64,000 nt of DNA, taken from JABMQW01 sp964439935. GTDB taxonomy: Bacteria; Fidelibacterota; Marinisomatia; Marinisomatales; TCS56. The stretch's first letter is position 1. Every line of letters begins with the position of its first letter. The stretch lies in NCBI GenBank assembly GCA_964439935.1, contig CAYTPW010000016.1, positions 1-64,000 of the forward strand, given 5' to 3'. The notes below the pieces were generated by a model. The model made no database searches, was not told where the DNA came from, and saw only the letters and a program-made list of their open reading frames with translations. Shown in pieces: positions 53,232 through 62,983 of the stretch. Made by a program: the position numbers and the translations under genes.

Positions 53232-55367
53232 ATGCGGACGAATAAAAATTTATACTGGATAATTTTGTTGATTACAGTTCTGGTGTTCAATAACTGTGAA
53301 GAATCAGTTGATTCAGATGAAAGCACCGGTCCGGTCAACACTTTGGGAAATTCCTCCGTTGGCAATGGAATGGAAGGGAATATAGCTGATTATTTCTATG
53401 ATTTTGATTATGACCTGGATGTTGAATATTATCGCTTCTTTGGTGCTGACCTGGATATGTCATACAGCAATTATCTTTCATTAAGAAATGCGGAACCACC
53501 TCAATTAACTCTGAAGACTTTTCCGGAGTTTCTGGTTCAGATCAGTCCCAGTGATATTGATCTAACTCATAGATATTTGGTCGATTCCTTGACATTTAGT
53601 GATGTCATTTTCCAGGATTCGGTCACGCTTTATTCCGAACCTTTCCGTAATATCAGATCGCTGGAATGGGATTTACTGGCTGAACCGGAATTTCAACGCT
53701 ATAAGCAGGTAACGTCTGAACCGATTCTAGCCGACACCACAATTAAATATGGAGACACTTTAAACTTATATACTTATGCTGCGGTAGTTGATACACCACT
53801 GATTCAAAATGGATTAATGTTTGTTGATAGTAGTGAGTGGCAGGATACAAGTTATACATATGAATCACTTTTACCCCGGCAATTCAGTCACAGCTTTATT
53901 TTTACGCGGCATCAATTGAGTGGTGATTCTTTAATTTTCCGAATTAATACTGACTGCAATGATGATGGAGTCTGGACCAGCGCCGAATCAATTGTTGCTG
54001 CTGGCACCGATGGAGCCACTTATGATTCTACTAGCCAGATCTGGTACATTGATCTTGGTAACGAAATCTGGGACCCGGCTGAACCATTCTACGATATTGA
54101 CGATGATGGTAATTACGATATCAATGAACCGTTTCAGGATCGTAATTGTAACAGTCATTGGGATGCCGCTGAAGCGATAGTTGACTCCCTGACTGCAGGG
54201 GCTGTTAGAGATGATATTTATGGTGTGTGGTTCCTGGATACTGGTAACGGTCTATATAACGAAGCTGAATTTTATTCAGACCTGAATCATAACAGCACTG
54301 GTGATTCAGGGGAATTATTTGTGTATGATATTAATCCAAACAAACTTCTAGTAACTTGGTCCGATCGTTACACACCAGAGGTGATGCAGATAATTTTTGC
54401 CGCACGGGGGGAGATCCCGGCTGATTCTCTAATTGACCGCTGGGGCATAGTGTATCGTGATATTATTGAAGAGGTTGATCATACAGATCACCGGTCTGCG
54501 ATGGTCACTATGCTGGATTCGATGGTCTCCCTTTATACAAATGAAATGGTCGCCCATGTAACTGATGATGTATCGGATACAGATTATTTGGTGACCAAGA
54601 CCGAATGGGGCAGCAACGATCAGTATTATGATTATCTCTTATTTAAGAATGCTGAGCACATCTATCAGATTGTCCAGCCAAGTTATTTCAATCCTTATGG
54701 GTATTACTGGACTGAGAATGCCATAAATGATGGTTTCTGGTACCAGAAATTTTTCAAGGATGAAGTTTTATATTATACTGCCAATGGATTATTGCGTGAT
54801 GGTGAGCAGATTGAATCAACATATTACGATACCACCAATGTTGCTGTTTATAAAATGAATAAGATCTATTCGGTCCTGTCTGATACAGTTAATGTTCCAG
54901 CCAAATTAAAACGAGGCTATGTTGATGGGTCAGACAATGTTGTCTGTTACGCCGATACAACCTGGTCAACAGGTACGATCGATGATTGCCCGGGTGCTGA
55001 TACCAGTTTCACTGACTGTTTCAGAATCACACGGGTTCTGACTATGACGATGATTGGCACTGGAGTCGAATATGGTGAACGCAATACTACCTGGCTGGCA
55101 AAGGATTTTGGAATTGTCAAGGATCAAGTTGATATCCGCTGGAGTGAGCTGGAAGGTGTAGCACCTAACTGGGTGGAATACTCCCGCTGGGAATTGGGTC
55201 GCTTCAAAGCCAGTCCATCAACAGGTTCGGGGATGTTTAAACAATTGTTGAATCAGGCTCGCATGATCCGGTTAAATGAATTTGACCAGGTAGCGGAATT
55301 CGATAATGATCCTTTAATATACCGCCGGAGAGCAGGGGTGCAACGGGTAAAGCTGTCTAATGATTAA
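53232..55367 (+). CDS. Large putative surface lipoprotein, first gene of the PorV-linked operon
   Basis: 711 residues. The N-terminus (MRTNKNLYWIILLITVLVFN, then NCEESVDSDE) looks like a lipoprotein signal with C22, though the lipobox FNNC is not canonical. An acidic linker follows. The middle holds Asp-rich loops of the EF-hand/dockerin kind: DCNDDGVWTSAE, DIDDDGNYDINEPFQDRNCN and DLNHNSTGDSGELF. The last third (about 420-700) has no recognised domain. It ends 8 bases before the TonB receptor gene. By position it may be the receptor's binding lipoprotein, as SusD is to SusC, but without sequence similarity to SusD. Confidence 0.72.
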   Translation: MRTNKNLYWIILLITVLVFNNCEESVDSDESTGPVNTLGNSSVGNGMEGNIADYFYDFDYDLDVEYYRFFGADLDMSYSNYLSLRNAEPPQLTLKTFPEFLVQISPSDIDLTHRYLVDSLTFSDVIFQDSVTLYSEPFRNIRSLEWDLLAEPEFQRYKQVTSEPILADTTIKYGDTLNLYTYAAVVDTPLIQNGLMFVDSSEWQDTSYTYESLLPRQFSHSFIFTRHQLSGDSLIFRINTDCNDDGVWTSAESIVAAGTDGATYDSTSQIWYIDLGNEIWDPAEPFYDIDDDGNYDINEPFQDRNCNSHWDAAEAIVDSLTAGAVRDDIYGVWFLDTGNGLYNEAEFYSDLNHNSTGDSGELFVYDINPNKLLVTWSDRYTPEVMQIIFAARGEIPADSLIDRWGIVYRDIIEEVDHTDHRSAMVTMLDSMVSLYTNEMVAHVTDDVSDTDYLVTKTEWGSNDQYYDYLLFKNAEHIYQIVQPSYFNPYGYYWTENAINDGFWYQKFFKDEVLYYTANGLLRDGEQIESTYYDTTNVAVYKMNKIYSVLSDTVNVPAKLKRGYVDGSDNVVCYADTTWSTGTIDDCPGADTSFTDCFRITRVLTMTMIGTGVEYGERNTTWLAKDFGIVKDQVDIRWSELEGVAPNWVEYSRWELGRFKASPSTGSGMFKQLLNQARMIRLNEFDQVAEFDNDPLIYRRRAGVQRVKLSND

Positions 55368-55375
55368 CAGGGATA

Positions 55376-58300
55376 ATGACCGTGTATAAATTGGCATCAA
55401 TCACAGTGAAACTAATCATTTTGTCGGTATTCTTATTAAGCCTGACGATGGCTGGTACCGATGGAACTATTCGCGGTCAACTGACCGACGCTGATGGCAC
55501 ACCACTGCCGGGCGGCCAGGTATTTATTAGAAGCTTGTCATTGGGCGCGGTTGCTGATGCCAAAGGTGAATATTTCATAATAAATATTCCAGTCGGGACT
55601 TATGACGTTACCGTTATGATGATGGGTTACCAGACCCAGACCATGCGTGATGTTGTAGTTATTATGGATAAGACCCTCTGGCTGAACTTCAGTCTGCCAA
55701 TCGAAGCAATAGAGGGTGAGGTTGTTGAGATCATTGGTGAAAGGGAATTGGTCGAGAAAGGTTCTACTGCAAAGAAAGTTACTGTGGATAGGGAAACTGT
55801 AGAAGCTCTTCCTATAAGGGATCTTACAGAATTGTATTCACTGCAGTCAGGAGTTGTCAAAGTGGAAAGCAGCTTCAATGGCATTCCTGATCATGAGGAA
55901 CGCGGTCTGGAAGAAATTCATGTAAGGGGTGGACGAACCGGTGAAATCTCGTATATGATCGATGGTCTGTATATCAGAAATCCGATCTTTGGCGGTATCG
56001 GTAATGGTACCCGCCTGAACCTGTTTGCTGTCCAGGAATTTGACTGGCAACCCGGTGGTTTCAATGCCGAATACGGTGATGCCATGTCAGCAGTGTCCAA
56101 TATGCACACCAATGTTGGCGGTGATAAATTTGCCTACAAGTTTAAATTTGAGACAAGTGGTGTTGGTGCTGCTTTTGGATCCGAATATGATGAATTGCGG
56201 GGATATACCGACATCAATTTGGGTTTTGGAGGAAGATTCCCCGGTATCGATAAGTTGTATTACTGGATTTCGGGGCAATCAACCAACCGGGATAATTATC
56301 GGGTCTATGAATTTGATGATCTGATCTATGAAGAATTCGATCCCGTGACTGATCCCGGTAATCTAGTGAATAAAGCCAAGTTGGTCCAACCCTGGGATAA
56401 TGTGGCTGGCTTCCGGGGTTTTGGGTTCGATAAAACAGAGGATATATTCGGTAAATTTACTTATAATCCGAGCAATAAGTTGCGATTGAATGCTTCGATA
56501 TGGGTAGTGTCAGCACACCGAAAGGGCTTCAGTGAACGCTATCTGTATTGGGATGAAGGTCAGAATGAATTGTTCCGTGATACTCATCGCTATACAATAG
56601 AGTTAAACCATTCTCTTTCAAGCCGGACATTTTATACAGTCCGCGCTGCCAGATTTATCCAGGATCAATTCAGAGGCGTGCGTTGGCGTGATAATGATGA
56701 CGATGGTTATCCTGATTGGTTTGAGTGGCGTTATTCCGCTGGAGCCAATAGAGACATATCTGATCCGAATAATCCTAATATAATACCCTACAGCACCTCA
56801 ACTCTTGGTGACACATTATACTACACCAAAAGGGACAATCGAAGTGGTTGGTATCACGGTGCTGCACCGGGTATTTATAACTGGGAAGTGGCGGAAGAAT
56901 TCACTGACTTAAATGGTAATGGTATCTATGATGAAGGAGAACCGTGGGAAGATCGAGCAGAACCTGGTTATAATGCTGGTATATGGGATGGACCAGAATT
57001 GGTAAATACATGTATTAAAAGGGATGGTAGTTATTGGATAGTGCCAGAGATGTATGAGGATTATCAAGATTTTTTTGATTGGGAAATCGTGGAATATGAA
57101 TTTGTGTTGGATCCCTGGTGGTTTGGCAACATCGGTGGAACTGGTCCACGCTACGATGGCTCGTTATTCAATCCCTATTATTTTATGCCTTTTGGAGGTG
57201 GTTTTACCAGTGGAAATTCCTGGGAGGAAGATCGAACCTTCGGAGGCACCGATCGGTTTTATGGTAATTCCACCGCTGAAACAAATGAAATTCGTTTTGA
57301 TTTGACCTCCCAGCTCACTAATAAATGGAAAGTTAGAACAGGCTTTGACTTTAAAACCCATAAATTGGATTTTTTTGAGGTCATGGAACCCTGGTTGGGA
57401 GAAGGAGCTATCACTCAAAGCTTTGCCGAGTACTGGCAGGATACCGGTCCTGATGGTTTAACATTGCGTGATCCGGAATATGAAGGACCCGATTTCGGTG
57501 AAAATAATGGCAAATGGGATAAAGGTGAAAAGTATGATGATGCTAATGGGAACGGCCGCTGGGATAATTATCGGGAGCCTAAAGAATTATCAACTTACTT
57601 GCAAAATACCTTTGAGGTACCCTGGATGGTGATTAATGCCGGAATCAGACTTGATGCCGTCAATTATAATACCAAGATCTGGGCCGATACATTAGGTGAT
57701 TATTCACCTGGTCGCCCCTGGTATTATCAGGACTCAGATGGCGATGGTGAATGGGATCCCGATGAACCGGTTGATGATAATCCCGGCTTTGCCGATGAAC
57801 GGGTTCTGTTTAAATCCGCCAACTGGTTTTATAAGGTTAGTCCAAGAATCGGTATCAGTCACGTTATCACCGATAAGGCCACCTTTACTTTTAATTATGG
57901 GTTATATTATCAAACACCTAGGTATAGTAATGTGTATCTTAATACCAGCCAGCAGGAGGATCCCGTTCAGCTTTTTGAGGAAACCGAGGGAGCGATTGGT
58001 AATGGTACAATGAGCGCTTCACGTAATCAACAGTATGAATTTGCATTCAATGTCCAGTTTAGTAAGCACTGGGCTTTTAAACTGGGAGCCTGGATCAAGT
58101 ATCTTGATCAGATGGAAACAACGCAGCATTATCGTAGTGGCGCATATACTTATCAAGTTTATACAAATTCTGACTATGGTAATGTCAAGGGAATTGATTT
58201 CGATCTTGAAAATCGTGGGCAACTTATAAATACTAATATACAATATACTTATTCAGTTGCTAAGGCAAATAGCGAATATGATGCAGCAGCTATTGGTTCG

Positions 58301-58786
58301 GAAGCCAGTGATGCGCCATCCCAGGAATTTCTGATGTATTATGACCGGACTCACGATCTCACTGCCTCACTGATATTCACAAAATTACCGTTTAATATCA
58401 GGGCGGGAATAACCGGGTTTTACCAGTCTGGAGCTCCTTATACACCATTGATTTTTGAAGGGCGCGATCCGAAAGAGGACTCCAAAAATCCAAATTCCAA
58501 ACGAGCACCTGACTATCGACAGGTCAACCTTTCATTTTCCAGGTATCTTCAGATTGCCAGACATCGGATTATGCTGGGTTTGAACGTTTTCAACGTGTTG
58601 AACATTAAAAACGCTCTGGTAGTCTGGCCGTTAACTGGAAGGCCGGATGATCGTGGTGAATATTATACCGATCAAATTGGTTTTCCCGATGCCGATCATG
58701 ATATTTCCAATTCATATTATGATATGCCGTGGAGATATTATCCGCCCCGGGAAATTAATTTCTTTATTCAGCTGGATTTTGAATGA
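55376..58786 (+). CDS. TonB-dependent receptor with calcium-loop-like inserts
   Basis: 1136 residues, larger than most receptors. A signal peptide (about 1-26) is followed by a carboxypeptidase-regulatory-like domain (GTIRGQLTDADGTPLPGGQV, GTYDVTVMMMGYQTQTM), a plug (about 125-235, DLTELYSLQSGVVKVES, EIHVRGGRTGEISYMIDGLY) and a long barrel. The extracellular loops carry acidic DxNGxGxxD motifs: DNDDDGYPDWFEW, DLNGNGIYDEGEPWEDR, DDANGNGRWDN and DSDGDGEWDPDEP. These suggest bound calcium. The stop overlaps the next gene by four bases. It probably works with the upstream lipoprotein and downstream surface proteins in uptake or export. Confidence 0.9.
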   Translation: MTVYKLASITVKLIILSVFLLSLTMAGTDGTIRGQLTDADGTPLPGGQVFIRSLSLGAVADAKGEYFIINIPVGTYDVTVMMMGYQTQTMRDVVVIMDKTLWLNFSLPIEAIEGEVVEIIGERELVEKGSTAKKVTVDRETVEALPIRDLTELYSLQSGVVKVESSFNGIPDHEERGLEEIHVRGGRTGEISYMIDGLYIRNPIFGGIGNGTRLNLFAVQEFDWQPGGFNAEYGDAMSAVSNMHTNVGGDKFAYKFKFETSGVGAAFGSEYDELRGYTDINLGFGGRFPGIDKLYYWISGQSTNRDNYRVYEFDDLIYEEFDPVTDPGNLVNKAKLVQPWDNVAGFRGFGFDKTEDIFGKFTYNPSNKLRLNASIWVVSAHRKGFSERYLYWDEGQNELFRDTHRYTIELNHSLSSRTFYTVRAARFIQDQFRGVRWRDNDDDGYPDWFEWRYSAGANRDISDPNNPNIIPYSTSTLGDTLYYTKRDNRSGWYHGAAPGIYNWEVAEEFTDLNGNGIYDEGEPWEDRAEPGYNAGIWDGPELVNTCIKRDGSYWIVPEMYEDYQDFFDWEIVEYEFVLDPWWFGNIGGTGPRYDGSLFNPYYFMPFGGGFTSGNSWEEDRTFGGTDRFYGNSTAETNEIRFDLTSQLTNKWKVRTGFDFKTHKLDFFEVMEPWLGEGAITQSFAEYWQDTGPDGLTLRDPEYEGPDFGENNGKWDKGEKYDDANGNGRWDNYREPKELSTYLQNTFEVPWMVINAGIRLDAVNYNTKIWADTLGDYSPGRPWYYQDSDGDGEWDPDEPVDDNPGFADERVLFKSANWFYKVSPRIGISHVITDKATFTFNYGLYYQTPRYSNVYLNTSQQEDPVQLFEETEGAIGNGTMSASRNQQYEFAFNVQFSKHWAFKLGAWIKYLDQMETTQHYRSGAYTYQVYTNSDYGNVKGIDFDLENRGQLINTNIQYTYSVAKANSEYDAAAIGSEASDAPSQEFLMYYDRTHDLTASLIFTKLPFNIRAGITGFYQSGAPYTPLIFEGRDPKEDSKNPNSKRAPDYRQVNLSFSRYLQIARHRIMLGLNVFNVLNIKNALVVWPLTGRPDDRGEYYTDQIGFPDADHDISNSYYDMPWRYYPPREINFFIQLDFE

Positions 58787-61700
58787 CAGAAAAAAAATCA
58801 ATTAAAGTTATCAATATGAAATTTGTTAAACAGCTTCAATTTCACAAAAAAGCGACTCTGGGAATTTCATTAGCATCCGTGATCCTATCAACGTTGTTGT
58901 TTGGGGCGGAGGTTCATAGAAGTACAGAATCCACCCAGCCAAATTTTACCAATCCACCGCGGCTGGGACGGATTGGTGATTTCCCCTTTCCAACCAACCC
59001 GATAAACGACCGGGCTAAAGGCTACCTGATCAAAGGTAAAGTAAAAAGCGCCGTTTTTAATTACGGTAATTTTATCCAATGGGGTGATTATAGTTCCTCA
59101 GGCTACAATGGTATGCCGGCGGGGATGTGGGGTAATTATTCCTATTTGCCCAGCGTGACCTTCATGGCTGGCGTTCGGGGAATGGAATATTCCCATAAAT
59201 TCAACTGGGTCGAATGTGAATCCTTCGATATCGGTGGTGGGAAAGAATTGAAAGTCTGGTGTTCCACGGAAGCTTACACGGCCTGGTATACCGATAATGA
59301 CACTAATTATGTTGGTGTTGTTTTCAATGTTGTTGATGACCGGGGTACGATTGGTGATCTGGTGGATAGCCGGTCAGCGGTTACCATGATGAATCAATGG
59401 GGTTTTGATCATCCCAGCCAGGAAATTTTCATCACGACGGAGTCTAGCTTGTATCAAAGCACTAATCCCAATTCGTCACGCTCATTAATCGGATTAATGT
59501 ATCCCTGGGGAATGCGTCCCAAGCTAAAGGAAAGAACGCCGGAATTTGATATATACGATTATGGTGCCGATGAGGAAGAATGGACACCCGATGACAACTA
59601 TTATTATTATGGCGCCACTCTGTCAGAATCATGGTTTACGCGCTGGAGTCCCAGCACTAATACAGAATGGCATGCTGCAAACAAATCACGGATAACTAGC
59701 CATAATACTGAAGAAAATTCGGGTGATCTTTTTGGGGAGTTACCCTATGTTGACGACGATGATCCCTACCCTCTGCTGGCCCACAGTAATTATTCTCAAA
59801 CCTGGCCAACCCGTTTAAACGAAGAAACAGGTGAATATGAACCATTCTGGCCCGGGTGGTGGTCGGATAATTACAATGAAAAATTACCCGGTTGTTCCCA
59901 GAGCCGGAAGGACCCTGACTGCTGGGAGCAGGTTCCTGGACGATTTGTTTCCGATACCGATGTTTACATGGAATTCGATGACCGCTGGGCACACCGCAGC
60001 AATATAGTGGATACTAATGAAGAATATGAGCAGACCGGATATCCCATGGGAATCAGGGTCAAGGCTACGGCCCATTCTTATGGAGTGGCATATGCCGAGG
60101 ATATTTTGTTCGTCACGGTAAAGGTTCGTAACGAAAGCGGTGATTGGTACGATGCAGATGGTTGGCATGATGGTATGATCATGCCGGATGGGACTAAACT
60201 CAATCGGAGCAAGGGTTTCGATTATAAAGGCATATACCTGGGTTTTTACATGGATGCCGATGCTGTTTCTGCTGATGCGAATGGTAATTTTGGCGTTCAT
60301 ACCAATGATGACGATTTTATGGAATATCATTGGGAGCGATTTGAAGTAAATAACGAGTCAATGCTGATCAGTATGGCAATGATCTATGACTGGGATGGCC
60401 GCAGTGGTGTCGCCAATGACATTGGCATCGTTGCCACCCAATTATTGGATTCTCCCAGGGCGACGGAGCCGGTTGATCTGAATCAGGATGGCATAATCGA
60501 TATATTCGTCGGAGAGCCTCTTAAAATGACCGACTGGCACTGGTTTGACTGGTACAACCGTCCCGGCGTACCATTCCGTGAAAGCAATAATAACTGTTGT
60601 GCCGGAGCTCAAGGGCGCGAACAGGCTCGCAACCGGGAGGAAATCCAGCTGAAGGTAATGTCGGGAGATACCACCAATCTCAGCGATGATGAAAAAACCT
60701 GGTTCTTCCACACGCCTAATCCCGATACTGATCTGGATACGGAATTAAATCCGCATTTCGACTCCCTGGAGGGACTTGAAGAGGAACCAGCGTTTCTCAG
60801 TGAACCAGAAGGACTGGATTGTGTATTAATGTTTTCCTGTGGCCCATTCGATCTCAAAGTCGGGGAAGAAGTCCCGTTTTCGTTTTGCATCATATTTGGT
60901 CAGGATAAAACTGATTTAATCCAGAATGCCCGTTTCGCTCAGATCATGTATAATTCTCATTATCAGGGTTATACACCACCGGCGGTACCGTCAGTGGCCG
61001 TGGAGACCGATCATCAAAGTGTCACCCTGATCTGGGATGATGCTTCGGAAGTGTCTACCGATGTCGTCACCGGATACTCCGATTTTGAAGGCTATAAAAT
61101 TTATAAAAGCATCGATGGCGGAAACACCTGGGGTGATCCAAAAGATAAAATCTACGATGAAAATAATATTTTTGTTGGCTGGCGGCCAGTAGCCCAATTT
61201 GATTTGACCGCCGAAGAGGATTCGCTCCACTGCATCTATGATAATGGTGATTGTGATGATGTAAACCGCGGTCACGCAATCAATGGTCCGGATCCAAACG
61301 CACCCTGGTTTCATCTGGGAACAGATACGGGACTGCCGGTGCAGGGCGGCGATGGTAAATATCGTTGGGTCGACACCGATGTGATCGACGGATTGGAATA
61401 TACTTATTCCGTAACGGCTTACGATATGGGTGTTGAAGCACCATCCCGTATAGTCTATTCCGACCCGTCAGGGACCGGCAATATCAGTGCCGATACGGTA
61501 TATTCCACTTCCAATCCTAATTCCTGGTCTGAACCAAATGGGTATCAGTACATTGAGAATTCCCGTGGTACGACCATTCATGATCCCAATTTTGTAACGG
61601 TAATTCCCGGTTTTCCGGCCGCCCAGAATCTGAGTAGTATTAAAGTCGTCCCCAATCCCTATCTCGTAAGATCCGGTTATAATGAAACTGAATATGTTCG

Positions 61701-61920
61701 CAAGCTATTATTCAGCGGATTACCTCAAAATAGTAAGGTCACAATATTTACTGTTACTGGTGAAAAGGTAAATACGTTTACCCATTCCGATGCCTTATCC
61801 GGCAATGAATTCTGGAACCTGCGTTCGATAAATAATCAGGAGGTTGCCCCAGGATTATACATCTATGTAGTTGAATGGGAAGGGAAAAAACACATCGGCA
61901 AATTTGCGGTGGTTAGATAA
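58783..61920 (+). CDS. Large surface protein with FN3-like domain and KF..VR-type sorting tail
   Basis: 1045 residues, overlapping the receptor gene by ATGA; ATG 58816 is an alternative start. A long signal region (KKATLGISLASVILSTLLFG) is followed by about 700 residues of strand-rich sequence with no named domain and many Trp/Tyr. An FN3-like module (about 735-890, SVAVETDHQSVTLIWDD, GYSDFEGYKIYKSIDGGNTW) and a tail of about 100 residues (SSIKVVPNPYLVRSG, YVRKLLFSGLPQNSKVTIFT, ending GKFAVVR) close it. The tail is a variant of the T9SS domain. The gene shares one base with the PorV-like gene. The FN3 region is repeated in the gene at 62984. Confidence 0.82.
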   Translation: MTEKKSIKVINMKFVKQLQFHKKATLGISLASVILSTLLFGAEVHRSTESTQPNFTNPPRLGRIGDFPFPTNPINDRAKGYLIKGKVKSAVFNYGNFIQWGDYSSSGYNGMPAGMWGNYSYLPSVTFMAGVRGMEYSHKFNWVECESFDIGGGKELKVWCSTEAYTAWYTDNDTNYVGVVFNVVDDRGTIGDLVDSRSAVTMMNQWGFDHPSQEIFITTESSLYQSTNPNSSRSLIGLMYPWGMRPKLKERTPEFDIYDYGADEEEWTPDDNYYYYGATLSESWFTRWSPSTNTEWHAANKSRITSHNTEENSGDLFGELPYVDDDDPYPLLAHSNYSQTWPTRLNEETGEYEPFWPGWWSDNYNEKLPGCSQSRKDPDCWEQVPGRFVSDTDVYMEFDDRWAHRSNIVDTNEEYEQTGYPMGIRVKATAHSYGVAYAEDILFVTVKVRNESGDWYDADGWHDGMIMPDGTKLNRSKGFDYKGIYLGFYMDADAVSADANGNFGVHTNDDDFMEYHWERFEVNNESMLISMAMIYDWDGRSGVANDIGIVATQLLDSPRATEPVDLNQDGIIDIFVGEPLKMTDWHWFDWYNRPGVPFRESNNNCCAGAQGREQARNREEIQLKVMSGDTTNLSDDEKTWFFHTPNPDTDLDTELNPHFDSLEGLEEEPAFLSEPEGLDCVLMFSCGPFDLKVGEEVPFSFCIIFGQDKTDLIQNARFAQIMYNSHYQGYTPPAVPSVAVETDHQSVTLIWDDASEVSTDVVTGYSDFEGYKIYKSIDGGNTWGDPKDKIYDENNIFVGWRPVAQFDLTAEEDSLHCIYDNGDCDDVNRGHAINGPDPNAPWFHLGTDTGLPVQGGDGKYRWVDTDVIDGLEYTYSVTAYDMGVEAPSRIVYSDPSGTGNISADTVYSTSNPNSWSEPNGYQYIENSRGTTIHDPNFVTVIPGFPAAQNLSSIKVVPNPYLVRSGYNETEYVRKLLFSGLPQNSKVTIFTVTGEKVNTFTHSDALSGNEFWNLRSINNQEVAPGLYIYVVEWEGKKHIGKFAVVR

Positions 61921-62966
61921 TGAAGATACATCATCATAAAATAACAGTTTTACCTTTGCTGATTGTTATCTTAACTATCGGTAATACAATTCAGGCTCAG
62001 TTTCAGGATATTCCTGAAATTGTGACAAAAGTTGGTACGGCTACTGGCAACTGGTTAAAATTAAATGTCGATGTACGTGGAATTGGTATGGGCGGAACCA
62101 TTGTAGCTGCCGGTAAAGGCGTGGCGATCATACCCAGTAATCCGGCCGGGATCGCTTTCCTGGAAAAATCACAGGCTTATTATTCCAAGGTCAATTATCT
62201 GGCTGGCATATCCTATAATGTGATAGCTTACGGCCGTCGATTGGGACATTCCAATTTCGTTGGTGTACATCTGTTTCAGATGGATTCCGGGCCGATCAAG
62301 GAAACTACCCTTGAACAGTCTGATGGTACCGGTGAAACATTTCATGTCACATCAATTGCTCTGCGTTTTGCCTATGCTAGACGTCTGACTGAACGTCTGA
62401 AGGTTGGTTTAAATCTGAATTATATTCATGACCAGATTCACCTGGCCTATATGGAAACCTTTGCTTTTGATATCGGTTCGAATTTCGATACCGGGATCTA
62501 CGGTTTTGTGCTAGGTATGTCAGTGACTAATTTCGGACCCGAGGTTGAATACCACGGTAAGGGGCTCAACCAGGACGTAAATGACGATCTGGATGCATCA
62601 GGAAAATTAAGGAAAGTAACTTCATCATTTCCCCTGCCGCTGGCATTCAAACTGGGTGTAGCCAATAATCTGATTGGACCAAATTCTACTTTTATCAAGA
62701 GTGGTACTCAGCGTCTGACTCTTTCAATTGATGGTGTCAACCCCCTGGATTACCTGGTAAGCGGTGGAATCGGGTTGGAATATGGTTGGAATGAAATGTT
62801 CTTTGTACGAATGGGTAACTATTTAGGGCATGATACCGGTCAGTTCACAGCGGGAGCCGGAATGAAATATCGAGCTGGTATGTTCATCGTTGCAGTGGAC
62901 TATGCTTTTGCTAATTACGGTATTCTGGAAGCGACCCATCAAATTGGTATCGGAATGGAATTTTAA
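61920..62966 (+). CDS. PorV/PorQ-family outer-membrane protein
   Basis: 348 residues, starting in the stop codon of the preceding gene (TAATG). A signal peptide (about 1-27) precedes the family start TATGNWLKLNVDVRGIGMGG and AAGKGVAIIPSNPAGIAFLE, then a FadL-like 14-strand barrel ending ATHQIGIGMEF. In Bacteroidetes PorV shuttles T9SS cargo to the surface attachment complex; PorV/PorQ homologues are often encoded with their cargo. Its place between two surface-protein genes suggests it is their dedicated outer-membrane partner. Whether it is an actual T9SS component here is inference. Confidence 0.86.
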   Translation: MKIHHHKITVLPLLIVILTIGNTIQAQFQDIPEIVTKVGTATGNWLKLNVDVRGIGMGGTIVAAGKGVAIIPSNPAGIAFLEKSQAYYSKVNYLAGISYNVIAYGRRLGHSNFVGVHLFQMDSGPIKETTLEQSDGTGETFHVTSIALRFAYARRLTERLKVGLNLNYIHDQIHLAYMETFAFDIGSNFDTGIYGFVLGMSVTNFGPEVEYHGKGLNQDVNDDLDASGKLRKVTSSFPLPLAFKLGVANNLIGPNSTFIKSGTQRLTLSIDGVNPLDYLVSGGIGLEYGWNEMFFVRMGNYLGHDTGQFTAGAGMKYRAGMFIVAVDYAFANYGILEATHQIGIGMEF

Positions 62967-62983
62967 TCGGACGGAAAACAGAG

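Noticed and set aside
53232..55367. SusD-type identity for the lipoprotein before the large TonB receptor
   Set aside because: I see no TPR-like SusD helices or motifs; the protein is acidic and strand-rich with calcium-like loops.
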